This document shows, one piece after another, positions 1 to 13,159 of a stretch of DNA of 64,000 bases (position 1 is its first letter; each line of letters starts with the position of its first letter). Under the pieces are notes generated by a model. It was given only the letters and a program-made list of their open reading frames with translations, was not told where the DNA came from and did no database searches. Source of the stretch: Prostheceraeus crozeri (taxonomy: Eukaryota > Platyhelminthes > Polycladida > Euryleptidae); NCBI GenBank assembly GCA_907163375.1, contig CAJQUW010002095.1, positions 682,001 to 746,000 of the forward strand. The letters are read 5' to 3'. The translations under genes and the position numbers were made by a program.

Positions 1-49
1 TCATACGTAGCCTATGTCTACTTAATATACCCAATTTATTCGTTCAACT

Positions 50-421
50 TGAAGCGTGGTTTACTACGTGAAGCATGTTCATTCAGCAAGGCATCGAATA
101 GCATGTATGACTTAGCAAATACTCGCGCAAGTTATGGCCATTTTGCGCTTATGCGAGAAGATATTCATTACGAAGGGAGCATGTTTGAACTATTCGAATG
201 TGAATTTTTGTGCCATCATGTTGCTCATTTATTTATTAATAAATTGTTGTGCAAATTCTAAAGATGATCTCTCACCCCAAGAAGCATCGCTCAAAGGTCG
301 AAGTCGGAGTATGTCATTTTCACATTACCGATTCAAATAATATCAACGGGGCACTTCAGATATGAGAAGCGGTGGCTGGCCACCAAATATGTCCCGGCGG
401 GCCACGCGTTGCCCACCACTG
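50..421 (+). mobile_element. hAT-like transposon terminal fragment, copy A
   Basis: The segment ends at 421 with a terminus whose reverse complement reads CAGTGGTGGGCAACGCG, the kind of end seen on hAT elements of the GGGCCGC...TTGCCCACC type. The inner sequence is rich in GGCC/GTGGCC motifs (about 370-415). The whole segment is similar, in inverted orientation, to 3343-3720, including the stretch reading gaagatattcattacgaa near 162-179. No transposase frame survives; the short open frames here are not conserved in the other copy. The opposite end must lie outside the window. hAT identity is inferred from the terminus only. Confidence 0.55.
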
Positions 422-429
422 CTGTAGCT

Positions 430-1209
430 GATATTGTAACATCATATTTTACTGATAACGATATTATGCATCCTTTTGCATCCTGCAATATGCCTATCTA
501 TTTACAACTACTGTGCTTAACATTCGGGTTGCATTACAATACAGTGTATAACTGAATTACTATTGATTTTAGCTTATCCACACTTTTGTAGTCATGCAAT
601 TTCCTTTTATACTTTTACATTTAAGTCAATTTAAGTTAATTCAGTTCTGTAATTGAATTTCTATTTCATTATATGATGAGAATCAGACACTGGAAAGAGA
701 GCAGTGTTTTTGCTGTGTAAATACGCCCACAATCATCAGTTTATAGTGACAATGGTCGGCCGGACGTGGGGTAGGGTTAACAGTCGGATAAACATAGCAG
801 CACGGATGCACTGAGTCAGTCGCAATGGTCACATTCCAGAGCACATGAAATACATCAGCAGCCGCTATCGATTTTCGCAACTTGTCCCCAGCTCTTGCCA
901 ATCGACGAAAGTGTTTCGGATGCAACTGAATTGAACTTTGAAACTTTATTTCTGCACTTTTAAAGCGGCATCAAAAAGTGTCACACGTCAAACAGTTGAA
1001 TTGGAAGTCCCGGTCATTATTTGATCATAATAATGAGTAAATGCCAGTTTGAAGTAGCAATAGGTAATCGACAAGTAACGAAACAATCGCTACGTTATTT
1101 TCTCAGTTCGATTTAGTATCATGATTTGCATCGATTTATTGAATGAGCCATCATAGAGCTTTCCGTGTTTGTAGACAGGTCGGATGGAAGAGAAGGTTAA
1201 CAGTCGTCT
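430..1209. other. Noncoding stretch, nothing identified
   Basis: AT-rich DNA with a somewhat more GC-balanced patch at about 690-930. I see no conserved coding frame, RNA gene or complete repeat here. Confidence 0.5.
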
Positions 1210-1217
1210 TTTATTAC

Positions 1218-1921
1218 CTAGGATCGGCAATTATATCATTTTATATCATTTCATTTTTTATAATGAAAATATTCCATTTTAAGTTAAATATACGTAGGCC
1301 TGCACCCTAAATAGATCTAGTCATACGAATCCTTCGATTTACACTGCTACCATGCTACTTTTGCTGCTCTTAGCAATGAAATTAAAATTAGATTGCATGC
1401 AGCATCGATATATTCCAAATAATGGAAGTCCGAGGAAAAAACAAAGGTTATACAAAGGATATACAAAGGTTCTTGTATATCAAAAGTTAGGTAGGACCTA
1501 TGGCCTATACATTACACATCGCAAGTTTTGATTTAAGCGTTATACACTCGAATTACAAATATGGCTACAATATGCGGTTGGTTAGGCCAACAGTATCTAA
1601 AGTACGAAAAAATGCTAAAGATTTTTCAAAAACATCGAGACAGTTATTAATGAGTTGTTTGACAATTTGTGTGATAGACAGACTGACAGACAATAGCCTG
1701 TTGCTTTTCGCTACATTAATGCTACAGGACATGGGTAGAACAAACGAAAGAGACTAAATTTGCTTCAATACAAAATGCGAAGAATCTATGAATAGAAAAT
1801 ATAATGGAGCAAAAATTTTTGATTTTATCATTTTATATAATGTTGCAAAAATAAAGTGATATAAAATGTTATCACTTTTCCTCAGAATAAAATTATATCA
1901 TTTTATCATTGCCGATCTTTG
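1218..1921. mobile_element. Nonautonomous hAT-like element (704 bp)
   Basis: The ends are inverted repeats. The left end starts CTAGGATCGGCAATTATA and the reverse complement of the right end starts CAAAGATCGGCAATGATA, which agree at 15 of 18 positions. The element is flanked on both sides by the same 8 bases, TTTATTAC (1210-1217 and 1922-1929), the target-duplication length of hAT transposons. The interior is AT-rich with many ATATCATTTTAT-type blocks and has no transposase. An 85-codon frame inside (1500-1757) has no recognisable similarity. It is therefore best read as a MITE or internally deleted derivative mobilised in trans. Confidence 0.75.
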
Positions 1922-1929
1922 TTTATTAC

Positions 1930-3342
1930 AAATGTGATATGAATTATTTAGTACTTTCAAGAGTGATGGAATAGTTGTTTTACGAGTTGCTCTCTATCAG
2001 TTTTAGTTTCTTAACGGAAATTGAAATTTGAAAGGTAAATTAGGTCTAGTTTTCTAGGTCTCTGGCCCTCGAGGAGACTTCAGTTTTGGATTGGACAGTC
2101 ATCATTGATAGCCTTATAGACAATCAGGGTTGCGTATGACGGGGAATTACTATATTTGAGAATTTTACAAACTTAATTTCATGTGCAGTCATAAATTGTC
2201 TCAACAATCATATTTTACAGAAATATTCTGATACGCAATCTAACGTAAATCGAGAATGTCGGCCTATTCCAATTCTTTTCCAATACTGCTCTGTCAACTT
2301 CTGTTGATAAATGGTTTGGAAGAGAAACAATCCGGCTTCACTCAGACACAAAGGAAACATGAGTCACACATTCACAATTTATTTCTATTTGAATTTTGAT
2401 TTATTTCTGTTTAGCTGAAGGGTCAGCTAGATGCTAATGTCCAGATTGGTTTGAGGGTCAGGGAATTGAATCACTTTCTCCCACACTTTCACACTAGGTA
2501 GCAATTTCCGGAATGCAAATATTGCGACTCGACTTCTTCATTTCGATTAAGTTTATCAAAGTTGGGACGCCTCTTCGTGTATTAATAAATTGATGGAAGC
2601 CATTTAGAGCTTCAAAGGAAGTTGATGCTGAAATTATCTCTCGAAAAAATCATTCCCAGCTCCCATCATTTGTCATTTAGACGTCGAAATCTCATCTTTT
2701 TATCAACAAACGCAGATCCCAGAACGCGAGTAGGTTCGCTGTTGAATAGAAACACTCGAGCGCGTGGTTTGAATGAATGGAACCTGATCGCTTTCTCTAC
2801 CTCTGAGCAGTCGTTTCGCTGTGACTCCTCAAAGTTCGTCATTGCCATGTCACCGTTGAAATTCTATAAACTACACGAAGGCCAGAAACTGAAGAGTTTG
2901 CCTGGCAGCCTCTTATGCCTCATTTTTCCTCAGAAAGCATATCTGTGTTGGATCGCATATGTTTCCGATCGACTGAGTTCTTCAACCGACAGAGAGAACT
3001 AGCGCTGTACGAAAGGGATTGAAGTGGAGGGAGGCTGCGGTTTACGTGCCACGCAACGTTACTCACTTCAAAGCTTTCAGCGACTTTTTCCATGGAGCTG
3101 TTGTTTGCTTGGTGCGGTTCCCATATGAAACCACTCAATACTCTGAATCATCTGATTCCCAAATGTCGACTAGGGGTTAAGGTTGTCCGTTGAAAGTGCA
3201 TCACAGAGATAATCTGGTGATAATGATCAGAGACATGTCAGAGGATGCAGCTAGCGGTAACTTTCTGAGTCAGTTTGATGCATGTAGACATTGAGCGAGT
3301 AAGCAAGGAGTAATTGACATTGAAATAATAATTGATATACAC
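1930..3342. other. Noncoding stretch between mobile elements
   Basis: A 126-codon frame at 2622-3002 (+) and shorter overlapping frames on the minus strand occur in a locally GC-richer patch (2650-3150). None shows a recognisable domain or codon pattern, so I treat them as chance frames. Nothing else is supported. Confidence 0.45.
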
Positions 3343-3720
3343 GCGTGGTGGGCAACGCGTGTCCCGAAGACACATATTGGGTGGCCCGCCACCATTTCTC
3401 ATTTCTAAAAGTGGCCCGTTGACATTATTCTTATCAGTGATGTGAAAATGGCCCATTCCGATTTTGACCTTAGAAATTTGCTTCTAATTCGAAAGGATCC
3501 ATTAGCTAAATAAAACCATTAACTATCCATTAACTAATACCTAAAAGATGACAATATGATACCCATAAGACACATAAATTCATATTCGAATGCCCAAACC
3601 ATGTTCCTTTCGTAATGAATATCTTCTCTGTATGAACGCAGTTATGGCAAGTCACATCGTGCCCCGATGCCTTGTTGAGCATGTTTCACTAAGTAATAAA
3701 CTGCGTTGCAATTCTTTCCT
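3343..3720 (-). mobile_element. hAT-like transposon terminal fragment, copy B
   Basis: This is an inverted, diverged copy of 50-421. Starting at about 3343, GCGTGGTGGGCAACGCGT matches the terminus of copy A. The GTGGCCCG-rich stretch (3380-3420), the block around 3425-3470 and the block around 3600-3640 follow in the same order on the minus strand. The two copies point toward each other with termini facing inward, so they are separate insertions rather than the two ends of one element. No intact transposase frame is present. Confidence 0.55.
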
Positions 3721-3744
3721 CTCAATTCGTAAAGCATGTATATG

Positions 3745-6700
3745 AAGGAACCCAAACGCATGAGGATGTCTGATTTTTGAGAGCCAACTGCTCTTTCAAT
3801 TGTTCTCAGTGGATAACCCATTACTATGTATCTAGATGATTGTGAATAATTGCGGACCCAAATTCCTTCCGTTTCTATTAAGTTTTCATCATGTCCGTAG
3901 GCAGTTTTTCATGCTTCTTGATGTACTTACTGAAAATCAGACAGAAACAAGATTTCTCGGTGAAAAACCACAGAATTGGACTGGTCGTCTCTTCTTCTGC
4001 TTGTTCCAGAAAGGAAGCATAGTAGCATGTAATACTTATGAAATGGCACAATGTACTGACATAATACCACAGCTATCGAACAATGAGGTACCAGTTCAAC
4101 ATTTGACACCATATTGTGTGAAGTTTCAGTGACAGTTTAGAGCTGGATCATACAGCAAATAGACGCATGCCATGTCAAGTTCTCCAGAGAAGTTTGTGAA
4201 CTTTTTTCATGCGCTTCCTATAATTTTTAATAATGATTGGAAGGACTGACTTTATCGACAAAACTTGTGCACAATGATCTGAATTCTTCGAATCTGAAGG
4301 AATTCACAGCAATCCGCAAGCGATTTTCCTATCTCAGTAAGACATCAAAAATTTCTTTTTGCTCAGTTCGAAAGTTCCTGCATGTGCCATCGTTTTGAAT
4401 CAGCCTGCATTTCTAGTGAACTGACATACTTAAACAAACCAATTCTGTAGTGAAAATCAAATGAATCAGGAACTTCGACTATTAAGATGCGGAAATTCGG
4501 GAATGAGATCATTCACTAATTATTCATTTTATAAGACAATTACTTATCTGGTCAAGCTAGTAGTGTGGCCGATTGATGTGAATGTGTTGTTTTCTGGAAT
4601 GAATCCTCAGGGATGCGGAGACGGAAGACGTTTCCGATACCCACTCCTACTGCAAGATGAGATCAAAAAGTTGAGAATTTCGTATCAACTTGCATCACAA
4701 ACAATGATTTTACCTCGCCTTATGTTGCCTAAAATAATTGTCATAAATAAACTTTTAAAACTGACAATGCATAAACTTGACTTCTTGAGATGCATTTTGA
4801 AGCACCGCCAAATGCCCGGTTAGTCATAACATTGCCGATTAAGTCATTAGTCCTTGCAAGCATTCTTCCCGTGTTGTAGCGACTAGTGAAGCCTGGTAGA
4901 GGTGGCCTCTATAGAGTTGGTTATCCAATATTAGCTGCAATTTATTGATTGCCTGATTCCATCGTTGCCAACATGGAAATTTGTAATTGATTAATTGACT
5001 GCTCTTCACCACTTTATTTGGAATTTGAATTCTGCAACCCTAGTCGTGACTTGTAGTGAGAAGTAAACTAGTTCACTGTACAGCAGCTAGTGAGAGATTA
5101 ATCGTCTGTTACTGGAGAAGGATTTACGATACATGCAGTCCAATAGATTGACTAATTCTTTCACTTCCCTTCCGTTATGCAATGCGATGACATTCCAGTG
5201 AAAAAGCTATCGAAGATAGATATGAAGCACAGCTCCAGCTGCAAAAGCATTGCTCAGATTCTCATGACCACAAAATCCTCTGAGAAATGTTTGTACACGT
5301 GTTGAGCTACATAAGCTCGCTTGCTTCGAACATGAGAACAGTCACTTCATTTAACAGAAGATGACTACTTCATGCCGAGCTTCGAGCAGATCTTTATCAT
5401 GTCTTGCAACAATAAATGTCATGACGAAGAGTTTGCTGCTATTGACATTGCAAGCAATCATTTTGATGAGGAATTTTGAAGTAGAAGAATGTTTAACTTA
5501 AGGAAAGTTCTGTTACACGTATATAATGTGTTCCATGAGAAATGAATAATAGTCAACAACAAGCCAGATCGATGCATGCAATCGAAATAATCTCAAAATG
5601 ATACGACTGCTATGATTATTTATTGCTGTATTGAAAGAGAACACATAGCTTTCACACTAATTGATAAAATTTCAATATCCAGGTAGGAAATGAAATTTAA
5701 AAAAATAGCAATCTTAGGCTACTGTATAACAAAAAATTGAGTCATTAAGCAGTACTTAAGTTCAACAAAGCGAAGAAGATTTTTCATTTCAGATAGTCAT
5801 GGTTGGATTTTTATTGCACCTAATCCTGCTTTTGTTTGCTGAATTTTCGCTGTTTGGAACATGGCACATTTTCATAAGTAGATCATTAACTTGACTAAGA
5901 TCGTCAACATTTCAAAATCGCAGAAACACGTCCCAGTGGTTCGAATTCTATAATCGATAGAAATTATGTAATGATAGACATTCATGCGTCACAAGCAGTG
6001 GAACCAGAATGATAAAGTAGATAGTATTGGTCTCTCTGTTGTCAATGTTAAAACTGTTGCTTCTTCTACGTTCAAATAAAGGCTGCAGACTCATACTATC
6101 TGCAATATTAGACTTATGGGTGCCCCCCCACCATATTCCTCCATTCTCCCCCCCCCCACATTTGTTGACATCCGTGTGTTGTATAGTCAACTATCTTCTC
6201 TTTTTCCTATTTGCAGTCTCACTACCGACGCAAAAGCGTTGAGTATGCAAAATTCCTCTGGTTTGCAGAAAATTGTCAGTACTTGCTTTGTCGTTCACTG
6301 TCGACAACAATCCCACGAAGTTCATGATCACGAACAGCTGTAACTTGTATTCTAGTTGAACATCCAAGGTACCAATCCTTCATGCCAGGGTTCAAATAAG
6401 ACTTCTCAGTAGTGTTGTACTATCGCTCAGTAGCAGATCAAGTTTATTTTAAATCCAACGTGGCTTCAGTTTGACGAAATTTGATGAAATTGGAAAAATT
6501 GGAAAATGTGGGGGGAGAACAGAAGTACCGACTTATACCCTCTTTCCTAAACAATGTGTGAAAATAAAGAGATAAGTATAGGCTAAGCAGCCTCTTCGTT
6601 TGCAATAATATGGTGGCCGGGAAATTTTGATAAATGGAACATCTTTTCGACATGTACTAGTGTACATGTGTATACTAAGTGCTAAAATCTATGGCATTGG

Positions 6701-9700
6701 TCCATTTTCGGGAAATGCTCACCATTCACATGCGTATCTTAAATGCTGATGACTTTCCTAGTGTCTCAAAATTAAACTTGTAACACATCATGTCCTAATA
6801 GTCTGAAAATACTTGTTTATTAAATTTTGGAATGAAATATTTTGCTTTTTTCTTGTCTCGGAGTTATGCTCCATTTAGGTTTTAACTTCTCACTTTTGTC
6901 ACAATCATACGCTTCATAGAGCAAAACAACATCAAGCCATGAAGAAGCATAATAATGTACAGTGTACATACTTATCCATATACATACGCATCCAGATTTT
7001 CTATGTATGAGAAATGGCATATTGTCATTTGAGTCGGCAAAGTCAAGATTAGTCTTGTTAAACTTAAGTTATTGTTTCACATAACTTTTTCAATTATGGC
7101 AATATGTATAAGCTAGCAATGAACCTGATGTAAATGAAATATTTACAAATGTATTTTCTCAGATGACACTTTAAAGATGCAATCGTTAGAGGAGTGATCA
7201 GAACAAAGAGTGACGCATTCTTCCTGCATTATTTATGAGTCACAATCTAATTATATCAAAATATTTACAGACGTGAAACATAAAAATTTGCCATCTCCGT
7301 TCATTTTGATTTACGTTTCTCATTCGAGTTCGGAGTAAATTTAGATCCCAAAAGTCATTCTCAAGTGAATGACGTAACTATTACGGCCAAAATTTTCTCA
7401 CGTCTCCATTGCTCTTATACAGTGGATGATTGAAAGAAGCGTAAGACTTCTCTTTCCCTCCGTCTTATTAACTCTATCGAGCTTGGCGTTTCTCATGCGT
7501 GTGGAAAGTGATGGCTTGTCAGCGGAAAATACTTGTATTAAGTTTTCGTTTTAGGAATCAGAATTCTCAAATTTGACAGATATTAAAGAGTTGGTTGGAT
7601 ATGATAAATGGGTGGTAAAGTGTCTCTGGTGAAATTTATCGCTGGCTTGATTAGGTATTCAAATCTAAAATTTACCACCGGTTATATATTTTTTCCGCTT
7701 CATCATAATTTTACAGACGTCCTCAATTCGATGTCTGAGTGTATGCTTCAATTAGATACGTAGTAAACCTAATCTCAAAATGGTTTCTGATTACTAGCAA
7801 TGATAGCTTTGCAAACCGCTTCATTTGTGTTCTAAATATCTTTATTGTTTTGGTTTTTAGATTGTTTTTTATTTTTCAATTCCTTATAATTTCTTTTGAA
7901 ATGAAAGTATATAACTATGCAGAACCTTCTAGAAAATTATAATCTTCCAAACTCCATAAATACGCTCGCAATTTCCGTATTGCATGCCAGAATTATTGAC
8001 TGATTCCATGACTTCTCTTCACTCAAATTATCTTCATTAAGATTTGGAGCTGTAATTATAAACTTGCAGTGAAGAGCTTAAAAAGCGGAGATTTTGATAA
8101 GGTTGAGAAAATAGGGTTTAAGAGAGTGATAAAAAATTAGGAATTCTAGTTTAAAGATTTTGTTGATGCCGCCGACAGCTGGAGCTGAAGCTTCAAATTC
8201 GTATTGGATCCCCTCCCCCGACTGTTGAGTTGTAATTCTCCCGATCAATTCCCAAAATGGAATCGGAGATCCAATAGCAGCGTTATCAGGTTTTATCAGT
8301 TTGCTCAATTTTCATGGCTTACAAAGGATGCAAGGTATTCGTTTTCACGATCATGGAATTGTAATTTTGTTATCAGGAGTTTGTCTCTTCTCAATATACA
8401 GCTTTGTATATCCGCCGGCCCGTCAGAAGTTCCTTTCAATGGATGCGTGAGATCTTGTCATGGTAATTTCATCTGATATCATCATAAAGTACAAAGAGAT
8501 GTTATACGGAAATTCTTCATTTCCTTGCATCAAAATAAAGCAGAATTGCATTGGTTTTGAAGTACGGGAATCCTACCATTGGTGTACCTTCCCATTTAAA
8601 ATGAATTCAAAGCTCACATTCCTGAACTGTAGAGAGACTTAAACTGCGATAGACCTCCAGACGACATCTCTGATGCCGTGTTCGGGAGTGAAAAACAGAG
8701 ATAAAAATGTTTTTACATGTCAGACAGATTGACGCGTGATCCATCTGGATATTCCTGTGTAAGTGGTCAAGCCGATCATAGAGATATGAAATCGGTTCAC
8801 AGATGGAGATTCCCACATTAAAGTCAAGATGCGGAGCGTGTTTATTGACAGATTGCCTCCAGGTCATTACTATTATTGACACCAGTTATCCAAGCATATT
8901 TCCGTATCCAAAAGTCACGTTTACTATCCAGCTTTACTTCACAACTGCATAAAATGGGCGCATTTCTTAATCATTTTTTTATCAATTTTTATCATTTTTA
9001 AGTTCTTCGCAAATCAACTCTACGGAGTAGATACGGGCATATTCCACCAGATCAGAAATTGTGCGAATTTGTAAGCGATGTGCAGTGATAACACTTGTCT
9101 ATCTTTCACCTGCGGCAAACAATTCGTTGCGGTTAAGGCATTAAATGCGTAGTACGTTCGGGTGCGATTAGTAAATTTACTGTTTGTTTGAATACACAAC
9201 ATGATGAGCTGAAAATATTGTTGATTAGTGCCTATCAGCTATACAGTTGCAAAAGGCATATGCTGTTAACCTCATTCAATTTACACATAGCATAAACATG
9301 TTATAGAGCACATTTAGAATAATCTCATTGTGATGCCACAATTATTATACATTAATCGAATGAATAGAGAATATAATTCAATCAATTCTATCAAACTCCA
9401 TGTTCATCCATCTGTTCGGTTGATTTTCTGTCATATTTCTGTCCAAAACCGGAGTGACATTTCATCTTTCTTGTAAACTTAATTGTTTGAAAACCAGTTC
9501 ACATTATAACTGATTTTCTTCTTACAGACACTCAAAAAGCTTATTGTATCACAGCATCTTATCTCTAATAGTTATCTCAACATATGTTTCCATAATTAGG
9601 CGGGACTATACAACATAACTCAGCTAAAATACTTCATTTCAAACTTTGTGATGTTTCTACTTGCTCAAAAGTCAGGAGTTATTGAATTGTATACGGTATT

Positions 9701-9860
9701 ACCGCAACAAGAAAGCTTTTCCTTCGACTTCAATAATTGAAGTCAATAATAATTATTATTTGATTGAAAAAAGTTCAAAAAAATTTGAAAAAAAACTTCA
9801 TCCAATGCGTGTACTCGCTGTCTGACGTTAGTATAGACATTCCCTTCACACAACTTCAAC
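3745..9860. other. Long noncoding stretch
   Basis: AT-rich DNA with many stops in all frames. The longest frame (4461-4823, 120 codons) has no recognisable domain. Two C-runs at 6123-6129 and 6148-6157 are the only striking simple sequence. No host exon, RNA gene or complete transposon was identified. Confidence 0.45.
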
Positions 9861-9869
9861 AGGATATTT

Positions 9870-9935
9870 TCGCGAATATACCGGCCCAACCGCCGGACCG
9901 GACCGGCCTGTGCTTCAGGCCGGCTATTCCTTTTT
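9870..9935. repeat. GC-rich CCGG-palindrome block
   Basis: A sharply GC-rich island in AT-rich DNA, made of repeated CCGG/GGCCGG units such as CCGCCGGACCGGACCGGCC. The same vocabulary recurs at 10830-10972, about 0.9 kb downstream. The two blocks may belong to one hAT-like element, but the left terminus is not clean enough to define. Confidence 0.45.
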
Positions 9936-10829
9936 TAAGTAATCAGAAAATTTATCACCAAGCAAGACATTACTTTGTTTGAGGAACGTCTTTTGATCGC
10001 TCAATTAAGCCAATTTGACTTCACTATTATTTGATTTACTAGTTTACATCTTTCAGTATTTTGGAAATGATCTTAGTTAACAATTACATTCATGTTGATT
10101 TTGAAAATGCCTACAGTCAAACCTCGTTTAATCGGACTGGTATAATTAAGACTTCCGAAAAGAAACATCTTCTCCCTTCCCTCGTATTGACTATCTAAAT
10201 TATTATTCATTAAGATCCGGATTATTGCGGATAATGATGTGCATTTAATTAAGACTCCCGCTGAAACATTTAATTAAAATCTGGCACTCCAGCTAGTTCT
10301 ACATGTGAATGTTACTGTGTCAACGGGTTACGCTAGAAAATATCATTCTCTTATTCAACGATGAACAAATACGTGACCAAAGGTTAGAGTTAAATTTCGA
10401 GGAAATTTTACTATACTTATTGAGGAGAAAATTTCCCACAATTATGAACTTTGTTCTTTTTGACATTTGATCGACTACATGCATAGATGAAATGACCCTC
10501 TAGTTCTGAATCAACAGCATCTCAAAGATCAAGTCAATCGAATGCCTGATTCAAAAGTTACAGCGGTTTAAATGCAAAAAGACCTATTTTCCTATCTACG
10601 CAATATTTTGTTTCGCATACTGCTGGTCGGCCACAGCTGATGGGAATGAAATATCTTTATTCCTCTAGTGGTTCATGGCAACCCATTATTCTTTCTCACT
10701 TGAAGTTTCATCTAATTGCACTCGACGGGTGATAGTTGTATGCAATGTGTAAAACTCGTCTTCACTTCTCCTTGCTGTCTCCTTAGCCTCATCCGCATTT
10801 TAGTGTCTCGCTACTGGTGCGAAACTGAC

Positions 10830-10972
10830 CTGAAGTGGGATTGTTGCCGGCCTGTGCCTGGAGGTTGCCGGACCAGCCTGAGGTTGGACTGTTGTCAGTC
10901 AGTTGGCGGCTTGTGCCTGGAAGTTGCCGGCCACCGGACCGGCCCGAAAATCTCGGCCGGTTTCCATCTCTA
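10830..10972. mobile_element. Probable hAT-like terminus with internal GGCCGG repeats
   Basis: Two to three related units occur (GTGCCTGGAGGTTGCCGG at about 10853 and GTGCCTGGAAGTTGCCGG at about 10912). The block ends in CGGTTTCCATCTCTA at 10972; reversed, this is TAGAGATGGAAACCG, matching the YAGRGATG-type ends of hAT elements. The interior upstream is AT-rich and has no transposase frame. Family assignment rests on the end sequence alone. Confidence 0.45.
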
Positions 10973-12735
10973 AGGCCTATACTCCGCTGGTTATTAATTT
11001 TTTTACAACTTAAGTTCGGATTCTATTCGAGGGTGGGTTGTATGGATGAATTTTTTAGTTTATGATTTAACTGTCTCGATTTTTAGCGATTAAATACACA
11101 GATAGTGTACAATTGATGATAAGTTGGAATGCAAAAAGAGAGGAAATCGAAGAGAAAGATTATTACTTCAGTGACAGCAAACTCGAACACACAAGATTTA
11201 CAAGAAGTAGAGTTTGCTTTGAGGGACGATGTGATGTTGACCACTTTGTTTTTATTGGTAATTTCATATCGATTTTGTGAGTGAACTATTAGTTCAGCGA
11301 TTATCGATTCTATTATTTTTAATTCTTTAGATAAGAACAATCATGAACATGGTGAATGGTGACCTTTTATAGATAGGTGCAGCTTCAAATTTATTATGTG
11401 AAGGTGCAGTAGCTGCGCACCTTAACATATGACGACTAGCGTCCAAAATTGTGTATTGAGGTCTAAGCATGGTTGTCTATGTAATAATCTTGACAATTCT
11501 TACATCTTATACACAACATCACTGGAGTAGCAGTTATGATTTGAATTCACAGTAAAACATTTAATTACACCATTGACATCAAATTCTATTTTTTACCTAC
11601 TATCTTCTCACAAATCACAACATGCACATCTGATTTCACCACACCTACTGACACTATTAATAGTTCTTCTATTGTTCTGACAAAGAGATCTAAGGAGAGG
11701 TTTTGGCTGCTTGAACACACATGTTGTTTTCTTGTATAAGGACAAGAAACTTGTATATGGAAAAATAGCATCATGACTAAAACATTCTGTGTAAATATGG
11801 GAAGTAATCGCTCTCATGAAATCGAGGTTTGGATTTCAATAGATCCATGATGAGAGAGATCCGTTCAGATATAATTGTTCAACTGTCATCCGGTTTTGTG
11901 TCCAACATTCCGTGGGTCATCATATTCCATCTTGATAAGATCCGATTTTTTGCATTCAAGAACGCTGGACTAGGATTTAGAGATCTTGTCTGCGGATAGC
12001 CACGGATACATCTTTACTTCTGCATATTGGCGCCTGTGAGTCATCAGGAACAAAGTTATTTTGACTCTGGGAAATTACTGTGATGAGGACACGTCCGTAC
12101 AACATACGTAGGGATGTCCCACGGAATTAACGTATCCAAGAATCCCTAGAGACAATGAATTTGTTAATGACGCCGTATTGAATCATAATATCTCCTTCAA
12201 CTCACGCACTGATATCTATGACGAACAAGTATGAATATCAGCCTACTCTTGAAACCGGAAACTGTCATAAATTGATCTCACCTTTTACTGCTATGGTGAG
12301 TGAACTTATTACCAGAAATGCACATTGTTCGTGAGAAGTCTCATGGAGCCTTCGTATTCAGCAGGAAAATGAAGTGAGATTGAACCTCAAATGTCCTAAT
12401 AAAATTGCTATTGATAAAAGGATTCAGACACTAAAGTGATTTACAAGTAGGTCTACTTCAAACTTATACTATTACATGTATCAGGTTTACGATAGGCTGC
12501 ATCAAAGACACTCATATCTACCGTGAAAAGTAAATTTCATGTATTTCATTTTCAACGTTTTATTTTCGTGTGACTGTTAGATTTTTTGCCTCATAGTAGA
12601 TGCTAAATGCGGTCTCGTGGAAGAATATGTAATCACTTGTTACATTTGCTATTGTAACAGCATCTACAGATGTGAACTTCTATATAAAGTGAATGATAGA
12701 AATACCTTTGATTTTCCGATTTTGTCCGCCTAACC
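10973..12735. other. Noncoding stretch
   Basis: AT-rich sequence with only short frames. Apart from a small hairpin at 11395-11429, nothing recognisable is present. Confidence 0.45.
11395..11429. repeat. Short perfect-stem palindrome
   Basis: The arms TATGTGAAGGTGC and GCGCACCTTAACATA pair almost completely around a 7-base loop. It is too short for a microRNA precursor and has no further context. It may be a chance palindrome or a protein-binding site. Confidence 0.3.
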
Positions 12736-12800
12736 AAGGAATCGAACCTAAAATTGGAGTAAAGTCGAGCTCACACCTTCACTCTACCAGACCGACAACA
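12730..12800 (-). repeat. tRNA-like (SINE head or tRNA relic)
   Basis: On the minus strand, TCTGGTAGAGTGAAG resembles a pol III A box (12777-12791) and AGGTTCGATTCC a B box (12738-12749), at tRNA-like spacing. The acceptor and T-stem do not pair well, so a working tRNA is unlikely. It is more likely a degenerate SINE head. Confidence 0.4.
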
Positions 12801-13159
12801 CAAGAGGAATGAAAGTTAATCCAGACGCCATCTATAATAAGTGACATCAGCAGTTTGTTGTCCTAATATTATTGAACAGAATGCTGACAGAATTCAATTA
12901 CGTAGTGAAATAGTCTGACGACTGACCATTCGACTACGTTTCCACCGTGGACATCGGTTCTGTGATGGGAGGCAGATTGGAGTTTTCGGTAAAAAAAGAG
13001 ATTATGTTTTCTCTGATAAAGTTAGAGTACTAAGTCTAAAGGCATAAATTTTGACATGGATATCTTTCCCTATCATGTGTATAATTGTGTTATTATCACA
13101 CTCGGTGATGTATGCGAGAATGCGCACGTAAATGCAGCTAAAATTAGCCAAAATGTTGT

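Noticed and set aside
2622-3002. 126-codon frame as a gene
   Set aside because: Open frames overlap on both strands in a GC-richer patch, which lengthens frames by chance; no recognisable domain.
11395-11429. microRNA precursor
   Set aside because: The hairpin is only about 35 bases, far shorter than known precursors.
12730-12800. Functional tRNA gene on the minus strand
   Set aside because: A and B boxes are recognisable but acceptor and T stems do not pair; treated as a SINE head or tRNA relic.
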